A DNA stretch of 64,000 nt, from the NCBI GenBank assembly GCA_902494515.1, contig CABUTS010000007.1:3946-67945 (forward strand), in the 5' to 3' direction. This DNA comes from an uncultured Muribaculaceae bacterium. GTDB taxonomy: Bacteria; Bacteroidota; Bacteroidia; Bacteroidales; Muribaculaceae. Under the pieces are notes generated by a model. That model was given only the letters and a program-made list of their open reading frames with translations, searched no databases and was not told where the DNA came from. Below, piece by piece: positions 53,224-61,544 of the stretch. The position numbers and the translations under genes were made by a program. Positions within the stretch are counted from its first letter, which is position 1; every line of letters begins with the position of its first letter.

Positions 53224-54654
53224 ATGATAAAGAAATTCTTTATATCAAGTGCTTTAGGCTGCGTGCTTTTGGGCACGTGTGCCTGCCGGGAAGACTATTC
53301 CGACATGAGACTTCCCAACCAGCACGAACACCCGACCCTGGAAGATGTCGGCAACATACACACGTTCAAGGCTCCTCTCTACTGGAGCGTGTACGAGCGT
53401 GCTTATGAACTCGATGGCAGTGACTGGGACTCCCGCAATATCCCTCTGTCGGAATGGGAGGCTAATTTCGACTGGGTCGCAAAGGAACTGAAGCCTTATG
53501 GCTACGACATGGTATGCACCGACGGGTTCCTGCCTTTCAACTGCGACGACGGCAAGCCCTTCATGACGCGCATCGGTCAAGTTCCCTTAAAGGACCTCAT
53601 CGCAGCCGCCAAGCAGCGAGGCCTGCGTGTAGGCATCTACGACAGCCCTCTGGAAGCATGGAGCGATCCGGCCACCATCATCCCCGGCACGGAGTACACC
53701 GTAGGCTCCCTGCTCTACGACGCAAGCATCGACAAGGTCGAGCATCCCAAGGCCAAGGACAAATGGCACACCTACATAGTCTTTTCTCATCCGGGTGCCA
53801 GGGAATACATCGACGAATTCTTCAGGCATTATAGCGAACTCGGAGTGGATATGATCCGTATCGACTTCCTCTCCTGGTTCGAGGACGGATACTACCGCCT
53901 TTCGGATACTCCTGTCGGCAAGGGCTACGGCCGCCAGATGTATGCCGATGCCCTCGCATACATCTGCAAGACAGCTCAGAAATATGGCATCTTCCTGTCG
54001 CTGGTTATGCCTCACCTATATAACGACGCGGAAATAGAGAGCCGCTACGGCAACATGGTACGCATCGTCAACGACACCTTCGACGGAGGCTGGGCCTTTA
54101 CGTCGGGCAGGGAGCAAGGCAAGGCCTACTTGTCGTGGCCCACAAGCCAGAACCAGTTTGATGGATTCACCTACTGGAGCCGTCGTATCGCCGGCCGCGA
54201 CAAAGTAATCCTCGACGGAGATTTCACCATCATGCACAGCTATGCCACGCCTGCCGAGAAACAATTCGTAGTTTCCATCCAGCTGATGGCCGGCGGCCCG
54301 ATTGCCGTTACCGATCAATATTGCACCATAGGCGAAGGCGATGTGGCATATTATACCAACGAAGAAATGCTCGCGCTGAACAAGGACCGCTTCGTCGGGC
54401 ATCCCCTTGACGACACCCTGATGTCGGAGGGTAGCAATATATGGTACGGTCAGATGACCAACGGCGACTACGTGGTAGGCTTCTTCAACCGCGACGAGGA
54501 AGCAAAGAGATTCAGCCTTGATCTCGCTGAGATTGGCATTGCGCAGGAAATGGCTGTCAGAGACCTCTGGCGTCATGCCGATGAAGGTCGCACATCGAAG
54601 CTCGAAGCCACTGTCGAACCTCACGGATGCAAAATCATGAGACTTTCCAAATAA
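53224..54654 (+). CDS. GH27/clan GH-D-like glycosidase, lipoprotein
   Basis: A 476-residue lipoprotein (cysteines 19 and 21; CREDYSD after the anchor). The body is a TIM barrel like GH27/GH36 alpha-galactosidases and isomaltodextranases, followed by a C-terminal beta-sandwich (VVGFFNRDEEAKRFSLDL). The likely nucleophile is Asp214 in GVDMIRIDFLSWF and the likely acid/base Asp284 or Asp287 in VNDTFDGGW; both are inferred from barrel position. The alpha-galactosidase signature at the nucleophile (KYDN) is replaced by RIDF, which is closer to isomaltodextranase-type members. It lies between two SusE/F-like genes, so it could be the surface endo-enzyme of PUL 2. The substrate is unknown. Confidence 0.65.
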   Translation: MIKKFFISSALGCVLLGTCACREDYSDMRLPNQHEHPTLEDVGNIHTFKAPLYWSVYERAYELDGSDWDSRNIPLSEWEANFDWVAKELKPYGYDMVCTDGFLPFNCDDGKPFMTRIGQVPLKDLIAAAKQRGLRVGIYDSPLEAWSDPATIIPGTEYTVGSLLYDASIDKVEHPKAKDKWHTYIVFSHPGAREYIDEFFRHYSELGVDMIRIDFLSWFEDGYYRLSDTPVGKGYGRQMYADALAYICKTAQKYGIFLSLVMPHLYNDAEIESRYGNMVRIVNDTFDGGWAFTSGREQGKAYLSWPTSQNQFDGFTYWSRRIAGRDKVILDGDFTIMHSYATPAEKQFVVSIQLMAGGPIAVTDQYCTIGEGDVAYYTNEEMLALNKDRFVGHPLDDTLMSEGSNIWYGQMTNGDYVVGFFNRDEEAKRFSLDLAEIGIAQEMAVRDLWRHADEGRTSKLEATVEPHGCKIMRLSK

Positions 54655-54687
54655 CCCTAATACCATTAATCAAAACTCAACAAAGCG

Positions 54688-55953
54688 ATGAATAAAAAGC
54701 TCATCACGGCTGTGGTAGTCCTCGTAATGTCGGTGTGGGCCTCGGCACAGTCTTCTCTCATGGAGGTGGAGAACCTCTATATGGTCGGAAACAACACCGG
54801 CTGGACGGTAGCCTGGAAACTGCCCAAAATCTCGGACCACGTCTTTTATTTTGAAGGCGACCTCCCCGACAATGCGTCTTTCCGCGCAAGCGCGTGGGGA
54901 CCGTTGAATGGCTCTGTCGACAATGTCTATGCCGGTCCTCAAATCCATCCCGTAGTCGATGGGGCACCTCTTGACCCGACTACCAATCCGACACAGGCCA
55001 TCGACTTCAATAATATGTCTGACGGCGACAAGAACTGGTCGGTCGCCACGGGCGGCTTTTATCGCATAATCTTCAATCTTGAAGAAGCAAAAATCACAAT
55101 ATCAACAGATGTCAGCGAGAAACTCCCGCTGCTTGTCGATGCTGTATATGCTGTCGGAAATGCTACGCCCGGCAATTGGGAACCGAGTGGCGGCACTCCT
55201 TTTATGGCTGACGAAAATGACCCTTACATCTTCACGTATCAGACAAAGCTGAAGCAGGGAGATTTCAAACTTCCTCTGAGCAACGAAGTTGGATGGGGCG
55301 GCTTTTGGATTCACCCCGACCAGAATGTGTCTTTCGGAACCGATGGCCTGACAAATTGCCCTATTCGCGTTTATAATGGTGCCCCCGATAATTTATGGAC
55401 AGTGTCGGACGAAGGCATATACAAGGTTACCATCAATCTGCAGGATATGACAATGTCTGCTGAACAGGCAGATAAAATTGTGGCAAAGGAACTTTTCTTT
55501 GTCGGAGAGATGACCAACTGGACATTCCAGCCGATGAATATGGTGGAGCCTAATGTCTTTGAATACACAATTGAAAATGCAGAAGCCGGAAAGAAGTTCC
55601 GTGCATCATTGTGTCCGGGTTGGGGTGATCATTTCCGTCCCGAAGCAGACCTAACCGAACTTGCCATCAACAATCAGGAGGGTCTTGACATTGATTTAAA
55701 GCTCAATCAGTCTGAAGACTACAACTGGGTTACCAAAGAGCCGGGTAAGTACAAAATCCGGTTTGACCTCAACAAAATGAAGGTCTCGGCCAACAACGAC
55801 GACATACCGGCATCGGTTTCCGAAATTACAGCGACGGAAGATGTCACCGAAGAATACTTCACTCTTCAGGGCATGCGTGTCGAAAACGTGACTTCCGGCG
55901 GTATTTACATCCAGAAAAAAGGAACTTCCGTAAAGAAAGTTATCATCCGCTAA
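54688..55953 (+). CDS. SusF-like glycan-binding protein with a T9SS tail
   Basis: A 421-residue secreted protein with three SusE/F-type repeats (about 25-142, 150-262 and 270-368; openings NLYMVGNNTGW, AVYAVGNATPG and ELFFVGEMTNW). The signal peptide (MNKKLITAVVVLVMSVWASAQ) ends in Ala-Gln without a cysteine, so it is not a lipoprotein. The C-terminal 50 residues (TEEYFTLQGMRVENVTSGGI, then YIQKKGTSVKKVIIR) match the T9SS type A tail. It thus appears to be a SusF-like binding protein moved from lipoprotein export to T9SS. A strong terminator follows 12 bp after its stop codon. Confidence 0.82.
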   Translation: MNKKLITAVVVLVMSVWASAQSSLMEVENLYMVGNNTGWTVAWKLPKISDHVFYFEGDLPDNASFRASAWGPLNGSVDNVYAGPQIHPVVDGAPLDPTTNPTQAIDFNNMSDGDKNWSVATGGFYRIIFNLEEAKITISTDVSEKLPLLVDAVYAVGNATPGNWEPSGGTPFMADENDPYIFTYQTKLKQGDFKLPLSNEVGWGGFWIHPDQNVSFGTDGLTNCPIRVYNGAPDNLWTVSDEGIYKVTINLQDMTMSAEQADKIVAKELFFVGEMTNWTFQPMNMVEPNVFEYTIENAEAGKKFRASLCPGWGDHFRPEADLTELAINNQEGLDIDLKLNQSEDYNWVTKEPGKYKIRFDLNKMKVSANNDDIPASVSEITATEDVTEEYFTLQGMRVENVTSGGIYIQKKGTSVKKVIIR

Positions 55954-55965
55954 TATTCCATCATG

Positions 55966-56003
55966 GGGTTGCAGGGTGCTTGACATATCCTGCAACCCTT
56001 TTT
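55966..56003 (+). terminator. Intrinsic terminator inside PUL 2
   Basis: GGGTTGCAGG (55966-55975) and CCTGCAACCC (55989-55998) form a perfect 10-bp stem with a 13-nt loop, followed by TTTTT. It lies between the T9SS SusF-like gene and the GH3-GH43 gene, whose start codon at 56033 is only 30 bp further on. The enzyme genes must rely on read-through or on a promoter I cannot see. Confidence 0.9.
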
Positions 56004-56032
56004 GTTTCTACATTGTCAAACAGTACATCAAT

Positions 56033-59000
56033 ATGTTGAGAAACTTTTTAACAGCAATTGTCCTTACGGTCTGGATTTCAGGATTATCGCAGGTACCGGT
56101 CTATCTTGATTATACAGCACCCATTGAAGATAGAATCGAGGATGCTTTGCGGCGAATGACGCTTGAGGAGAAAGTCTCGATGGTTCATGCCCAGTCGAAA
56201 TTCTCATCGGCCGGCGTGCCCCGGCTCGGAATCCCGGAGCTGTGGTGCACCGACGGGCCTCACGGTGTTCGTCCGGAGGTTTACTGGGATGAATGGAACA
56301 GTGCCGAATGGACTAATGATTCCTGCACGGCGTTTCCGGCTCTTACATGTCTCGCCGCAACGTGGCGTCCGGAGTTAGCCCGGGAATACGGAAGAGCCAT
56401 TGGTGAAGAAGCGCGATATCGCCGCAAAGACATTCTGCTCGGTCCCGGAGTGAACATGATGCGCACGCCTGTGAACGGACGCAGTTTCGAGTATATGGGC
56501 GAAGACCCGCTTCTTACGTCTGCAATAGTCGTGCCTTACATTCAGGGAGTGCAGAGCAACAATGTCGCTGCCTGCGTGAAGCATTTTGCGCTGAATAACA
56601 ACGAAGACAATCGCCTTGTAACGAATGTGCATGTGGGAGAGAGAGCATTGCATGAAATTTACCTTAAACCGTTTAAGGCAGCCGTGGAGGGTGGCGCATG
56701 GGCTATCATGCCGGCTTACAATCTGTTTGAGAACCGCAATTGCTGCGAAAATCCACGGCTATTGAGGAAGATATTGAAACAGGAGTGGGGCTTCGACGGT
56801 GTGGCCGTAAGCGACTGGGGTGGAGTGCACAATACCGATGCAGTTCTTGAAGGCGGTCTTGACCTTGAAATGGGTACCGGCACCGATGGCTTATCGGTAA
56901 ACATGAATGCTTATGACAATTACTTTATGGCCAATCCCTATCTTGAAAGACTCCGTGACGGACGTGAATCCGTTAAAGACCTTGATGACAGGGTAAGGAG
57001 AATACTCCGTACGATTTTCCGCACCTCGATGTCTCCGTCTCCGTGGAAAGGACGGTTTACCTGCCCGGAGCATTATGCCACAGCCCGCAGGATTGGCGGC
57101 GAAGGTATTGTCCTTCTCAAAAACAACGGTATATTGCCGCTGAAACGTGATATTCGCAAAATCCTTGTAGTTGGAGAAAATGCCGTTAAGATGATGACTG
57201 TCGGAGGCGGCTCCGCATCACTCAAAGTACAGCGTGAAGTTTCCCCGTTGGCCGGATTGAAGTCGGCATTGCAAAATGCGGATATCGATTGGGAGCGTGG
57301 ATATATCGGAGCCGGAAGTACTGTATTCGACAATGTCAAAAGCAAGGATTTCGATTTGCTTGCGGAAGAACGTACTCCGGAGCAGCTCCGAAGTGATGTT
57401 ATAGCAAAAGCGAAAGATGCCGATGTCGTAATATTCATCGGAGGACTTAATCACGCGCTCGGACAGGACTCCGAAGGTGGAGACCGAAAGACGCTGCAGC
57501 TGCCATATGGGCAAGACGAACTTGTTTCAGCTATTGCCGATGTAAATCCAAATCTGGTGATGGTGAATATTTCGGGAACACCGGTTCTGATGCCCTGGGC
57601 CGATAAAGTGGCTGCCATTGTCCAAAGCTGGTATCTTGGCAGTGAGGCCGGAAACAGTCTTGCCGATGTACTTACCGGCAAAGTCAATCCGTCGGGAAAA
57701 TTGCCATTCACGTTCCCGAAACGCATCGAGGATTTGCCTACTTATGGAGACGAACGCCGCTATCCCGGTATCAAACGCGCTGATTCCGATATTTATGACA
57801 TCTATTATGATGAGGATATTCTGATTGGTTATCGTTGGTATGATTGTAAAGACCTGCCGGTGCTGTTCCCGTTCGGCTACGGCCTCAGCTATACGGATTT
57901 CAAGATAGGCAAACCGGTCGTGAGCCGAACAGGAGACGGTTATGAACTGAAAATGGATGTATCAAATACCGGCTCCTTATCCGGGGCGGAAACGGTACAG
58001 GTGTATGTTTCGGCTCCCAAAACAAAGGGTCTGCTGAGGGAAAAGAAGAAACTTGTAGGTTTCTCAAAAATAGATCTTGCCCCGGGTGAAACCCGTACGG
58101 TGTCCATCGACATACCGTTCTCATCTCTTGCCTATTACGATGAAAATACTGCTTCGGAACGTATTCTGAACGGAAAATATGTCTTTTTCGTAGGCTCATC
58201 ATCGGCCGACCTGCCGCATAAAGTCACAGTGAAATATGACAATGCGACGGACTATGTGGGAAATCCATGCTTCCCTGGAGCGTATGCCGACCCTGAGGGA
58301 ATCGTATATGGCGACCGGGTGTTCATCTACCCCACGCGCAGTCTGCCTTTCGAGGAACAGACCGCGATGGACTGTTTTTCGTCCCGAGACCTCAAACACT
58401 GGATCAAGCACGAGAATATCATCGACACAACCGAAGTCAAATGGGCCCGGAGTGCCATGTGGGCACCGGCAGTGCTTGAAAAGGACGGAAAGTACTATCT
58501 CTTTTTCGGTGCCAACGATGTCCACGAAGGTGAAATCGGCGGCATCGGTGTCGCCGTCAGCGACAGGCCGGAAGGGCCGTTCAGGGATCTGCTTGGGCGA
58601 CCGCTGATTAATGAAATCGTCAACGGCGCACAGCCGATCGACCAGTTCGTTTTCCGCGACAAGGACGGCAGCTATTATATGTATTATGGTGGCTGGGGAC
58701 ATTGCAACATGGTCAAGCTGGCCGACGACTTCAAAACTCTTGTTCCCTTTCCCGACGGCACGCTTTATAAGGAAGTAACCCCAAAAGATTATACCGAGGG
58801 GCCGTTCGTGCTAATCAAAGACGGAAAATACTATTTCATGTGGAGCGAGGGAGACTGGACAAAAGACGACTATCGGGTTGCCTATGCCATTGCCGATTCG
58901 CCGTTTGGACCTTTTGAGCGTATCGGCACTATCCTGGAATCAGACCCCGAAATAGGAACCGGTGCCGGACACCATTCCGTAATCCGGTCGCCAAAGACCG

Positions 59001-59152
59001 GCAAATATTACATTGTCTACCATCGGCATCCGCTCGGAGCCAAAGACGGCAACAACCGTGTTACATGTATCGATGAACTCAACTTCGACTCGCAAGGCCG
59101 AATCCTTCCCGTAAGGATGACCGTAGCCGGGCCCTCCGTCACGAAATTCTGA
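56033..59152 (+). CDS. GH3-GH43 fusion glycosidase
   Basis: A 1039-residue secreted two-enzyme fusion. The start at 56033 (MLRNFLTAIVL) is preferred; the longer frame from 55976 starts inside the terminator. The GH3 part (about 25-735) has the nucleophile Asp261 in GVAVSDWGGV and SEGGDRKTLQLP in the second domain, and ends with a FnIII-like domain after FGYGLSYTDF. The GH43-like propeller (about 742-1039) has Asp753 (AYADPEG), Asp870 (QPIDQF) and Glu922 (YTEGPF), so its catalytic triad is present. Both halves look active. Such a fusion would remove two neighbouring residues in series, for example arabinosyl then xylosyl or glucosyl; the sugars are inferred. Confidence 0.9.
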   Translation: MLRNFLTAIVLTVWISGLSQVPVYLDYTAPIEDRIEDALRRMTLEEKVSMVHAQSKFSSAGVPRLGIPELWCTDGPHGVRPEVYWDEWNSAEWTNDSCTAFPALTCLAATWRPELAREYGRAIGEEARYRRKDILLGPGVNMMRTPVNGRSFEYMGEDPLLTSAIVVPYIQGVQSNNVAACVKHFALNNNEDNRLVTNVHVGERALHEIYLKPFKAAVEGGAWAIMPAYNLFENRNCCENPRLLRKILKQEWGFDGVAVSDWGGVHNTDAVLEGGLDLEMGTGTDGLSVNMNAYDNYFMANPYLERLRDGRESVKDLDDRVRRILRTIFRTSMSPSPWKGRFTCPEHYATARRIGGEGIVLLKNNGILPLKRDIRKILVVGENAVKMMTVGGGSASLKVQREVSPLAGLKSALQNADIDWERGYIGAGSTVFDNVKSKDFDLLAEERTPEQLRSDVIAKAKDADVVIFIGGLNHALGQDSEGGDRKTLQLPYGQDELVSAIADVNPNLVMVNISGTPVLMPWADKVAAIVQSWYLGSEAGNSLADVLTGKVNPSGKLPFTFPKRIEDLPTYGDERRYPGIKRADSDIYDIYYDEDILIGYRWYDCKDLPVLFPFGYGLSYTDFKIGKPVVSRTGDGYELKMDVSNTGSLSGAETVQVYVSAPKTKGLLREKKKLVGFSKIDLAPGETRTVSIDIPFSSLAYYDENTASERILNGKYVFFVGSSSADLPHKVTVKYDNATDYVGNPCFPGAYADPEGIVYGDRVFIYPTRSLPFEEQTAMDCFSSRDLKHWIKHENIIDTTEVKWARSAMWAPAVLEKDGKYYLFFGANDVHEGEIGGIGVAVSDRPEGPFRDLLGRPLINEIVNGAQPIDQFVFRDKDGSYYMYYGGWGHCNMVKLADDFKTLVPFPDGTLYKEVTPKDYTEGPFVLIKDGKYYFMWSEGDWTKDDYRVAYAIADSPFGPFERIGTILESDPEIGTGAGHHSVIRSPKTGKYYIVYHRHPLGAKDGNNRVTCIDELNFDSQGRILPVRMTVAGPSVTKF

Positions 59153-59228
59153 ATCGGATTAAATGACGATATATGGCATTGACTCGCCTTGCAATCCACT
59201 AAAAAGTTTTCAGGTTTACTTTTACAAA

Positions 59229-61490
59229 ATGAGATTTTTACGGATAATCATATCGATTATATTTGCGGGAGCCGTTCCGGTTTCATGCTATGCGATAGAG
59301 GACGATTTTATCGACAGCCTCATGGCAACGATGACCTTGCAGGAGAAAATAGGCCAGCTGAATTTGCCGGTTGGCGGAGACGTGGTATCCGGGACTGCTC
59401 AGGCATCCCTGCTCGACAGCCTTATCATACAAGGAAAAATCGGAGGTTTTTTCAATGTGAAGGGTTGCGATGCGATTTCACGTTTCCAGCGTATGGCCGT
59501 TGAGAAAGGTCCTCACGGCATACCCCTGCTCGTCGGAGCGGATGTCGTACACGGTTATGAGACCGTCTTCCCGATACCGTTGGCATTGTCTTGTTCGTGG
59601 GATAGTGCTGCGGTAGCGGAAATGGCAAGGATTTCGGCTATCGAGGCTACCGCCGACGGCGTGAACTGGAATTACAGCCCGATGGTCGACATTTGCCGCG
59701 ACCCGCGCTGGGGACGCATCGCCGAAGGTTCCGGCGAGGATCCATATCTCGGAAGCGTCCTTGCCAAAGCATATATCAACGGCTATCAAGGTGATGGTAT
59801 GCGCTCCGATTCCTCCCTTATGGCATGCGTAAAACACTACGCATTGTATGGCGCGGCCGAGGGGGGACGCGACTATAATGGAGTGGATATGAGCCGCGAA
59901 TGTATGTTCAATTATTACATGGCCCCCTATAAGGCCGCAGTCGATGCAGGTGTCGGTTCGGTCATGACTTCATTCAATCTTGTCAACGGGCAACACGCCA
60001 CAGCATCCGACTGGCTTATCAATGGTGTGTTGCGTAATGACTGGGGGTTCAACGGTTTTGTCGTGACCGACTACGGTTCCATCGACGAACTGCCGATAAT
60101 GGGCGTGGCCAACATGGAAGATGCAGCAGCTGCAACTCTGAGGGCTGGCACGGATATGGATATGGTGACCGGCCGGTTTCTGAACGATTTGGAAAGTGCT
60201 CTCGAGCGTGAGCTTGTAAGCGAGAAAATGATTGACGATGCGTGTCGCCGCATCCTCGTGGCAAAGCAGAAGCTTGGCCTCTTCGACAACCCATACAAAT
60301 ACTGCAAGCCGGAGCGGCTGAATAAAGACATGTACACTCCACGACACCGTCAGGTTGCCCGAGATATTGCAGCCAAGACTTTTGTACTGTTAAAAAACGA
60401 CAATCACATTTTGCCGTTGAAACGAAAAGGCCGTATAGCCCTTATCGGACCTCTTGCCGATGCGGCAGACAACATGAGCGGCACATGGAGCGGCTATTGC
60501 AAATACGAAAACCACAAGTCCTTGCTTCAGGCTTTCCGTGAGGCTCTCGGCGACGATGCCGAACTACTTTATGCACAAGGAAGCAACATTTACTATGACG
60601 AGGTAACTCAGCGTAATTGCGACTGGGGCCGTTGTATCGCTCGCGGAAACGATGTCGAGCTGCACCGTCAGGCTGTTGAAGCAGCCAATAACGCCGATAT
60701 AATAGTATGCGCACTGGGCGAAAGTGCCGAAATGAGCGGCGAGTCGTCGAGCCGTGCCGAAATTACCATTCCCGATACCCAGCGCGACCTTCTCAAAGAA
60801 TTGTATGCCACCGGGAAACCCGTCGTACTTCTGCTATTTACCGGACGGCCGCTCGTCCTGGATTGGGAGGACAGTCACCTCGCGGCCATACTGAATGTAT
60901 GGTTCGGTGGTAGCGAGGCTGCCGATGCCATAACGGATGTCTTGTTCGGAGAAAAGGTGCCGTCAGGAAAACTGACAACCACATGGCCGCGGTCAATAGG
61001 CCAGATTCCATTGTATTACAATCACTTGCCGTCAAGCCATCCCGACTTCGACCCCACGCAGTTCAATCCCTACAGAAGTAACTATATCGACGTAAGCAAC
61101 GAACCGCTTTATCCCTTCGGATATGGTCTGAGTTACACTACATTCGTATATTCTCAACCGGAATTAAACTCCGACCGTTTGTCGAAGGACGGCTTGATAA
61201 CCCTGTCGGTTGATGTCAGCAACACAGGCGGTTTCAACGGTTATGAAATCGTGCAATTGTATATCAACGACCCTGTGGCCCGGATAGCACGCCCTGTCAA
61301 GGAATTGAAGTCGTATAAACGAGTTTACATACCGAAGGGAGAAACCGTAAGGGTAAGTTTTGAGATAAACACCGAAATGCTCAAATACTATGACAGTGAG
61401 CTTCGATACGGCTATGACCCGGGCGAATTTAGGGCTATGGTCGGACCTGATTCAAACAATCTTCAGACCTTGACTTTTCGCGCTGAATAG
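59229..61490 (+). CDS. BglX-like GH3 beta-glucosidase
   Basis: A 753-residue GH3 enzyme. The start at 59229 (MRFLRIIISII) gives a signal peptide that ends near SCYA. The barrel has MTLQEKIGQLNLP, PLLVGADVVHGYETVFPIPL and nucleophile Asp281 in FVVTDYGSI. The second domain has CALGESAEMSGESSSRAE with the acid/base glutamate. A FnIII-like C-terminus follows YGLSYTTFVY. The pattern follows periplasmic BglX-type beta-glucosidases of about 750 residues. The cysteine near the signal peptide end could allow lipidation but is not a clean lipobox. It follows the fusion enzyme after 76 bp. Confidence 0.92.
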   Translation: MRFLRIIISIIFAGAVPVSCYAIEDDFIDSLMATMTLQEKIGQLNLPVGGDVVSGTAQASLLDSLIIQGKIGGFFNVKGCDAISRFQRMAVEKGPHGIPLLVGADVVHGYETVFPIPLALSCSWDSAAVAEMARISAIEATADGVNWNYSPMVDICRDPRWGRIAEGSGEDPYLGSVLAKAYINGYQGDGMRSDSSLMACVKHYALYGAAEGGRDYNGVDMSRECMFNYYMAPYKAAVDAGVGSVMTSFNLVNGQHATASDWLINGVLRNDWGFNGFVVTDYGSIDELPIMGVANMEDAAAATLRAGTDMDMVTGRFLNDLESALERELVSEKMIDDACRRILVAKQKLGLFDNPYKYCKPERLNKDMYTPRHRQVARDIAAKTFVLLKNDNHILPLKRKGRIALIGPLADAADNMSGTWSGYCKYENHKSLLQAFREALGDDAELLYAQGSNIYYDEVTQRNCDWGRCIARGNDVELHRQAVEAANNADIIVCALGESAEMSGESSSRAEITIPDTQRDLLKELYATGKPVVLLLFTGRPLVLDWEDSHLAAILNVWFGGSEAADAITDVLFGEKVPSGKLTTTWPRSIGQIPLYYNHLPSSHPDFDPTQFNPYRSNYIDVSNEPLYPFGYGLSYTTFVYSQPELNSDRLSKDGLITLSVDVSNTGGFNGYEIVQLYINDPVARIARPVKELKSYKRVYIPKGETVRVSFEINTEMLKYYDSELRYGYDPGEFRAMVGPDSNNLQTLTFRAE

Positions 61491-61544
61491 TCGAAGATTC
61501 GTTGTTTCCCGAATCATTAAAAATCACAGTAACCAAGAGATATA

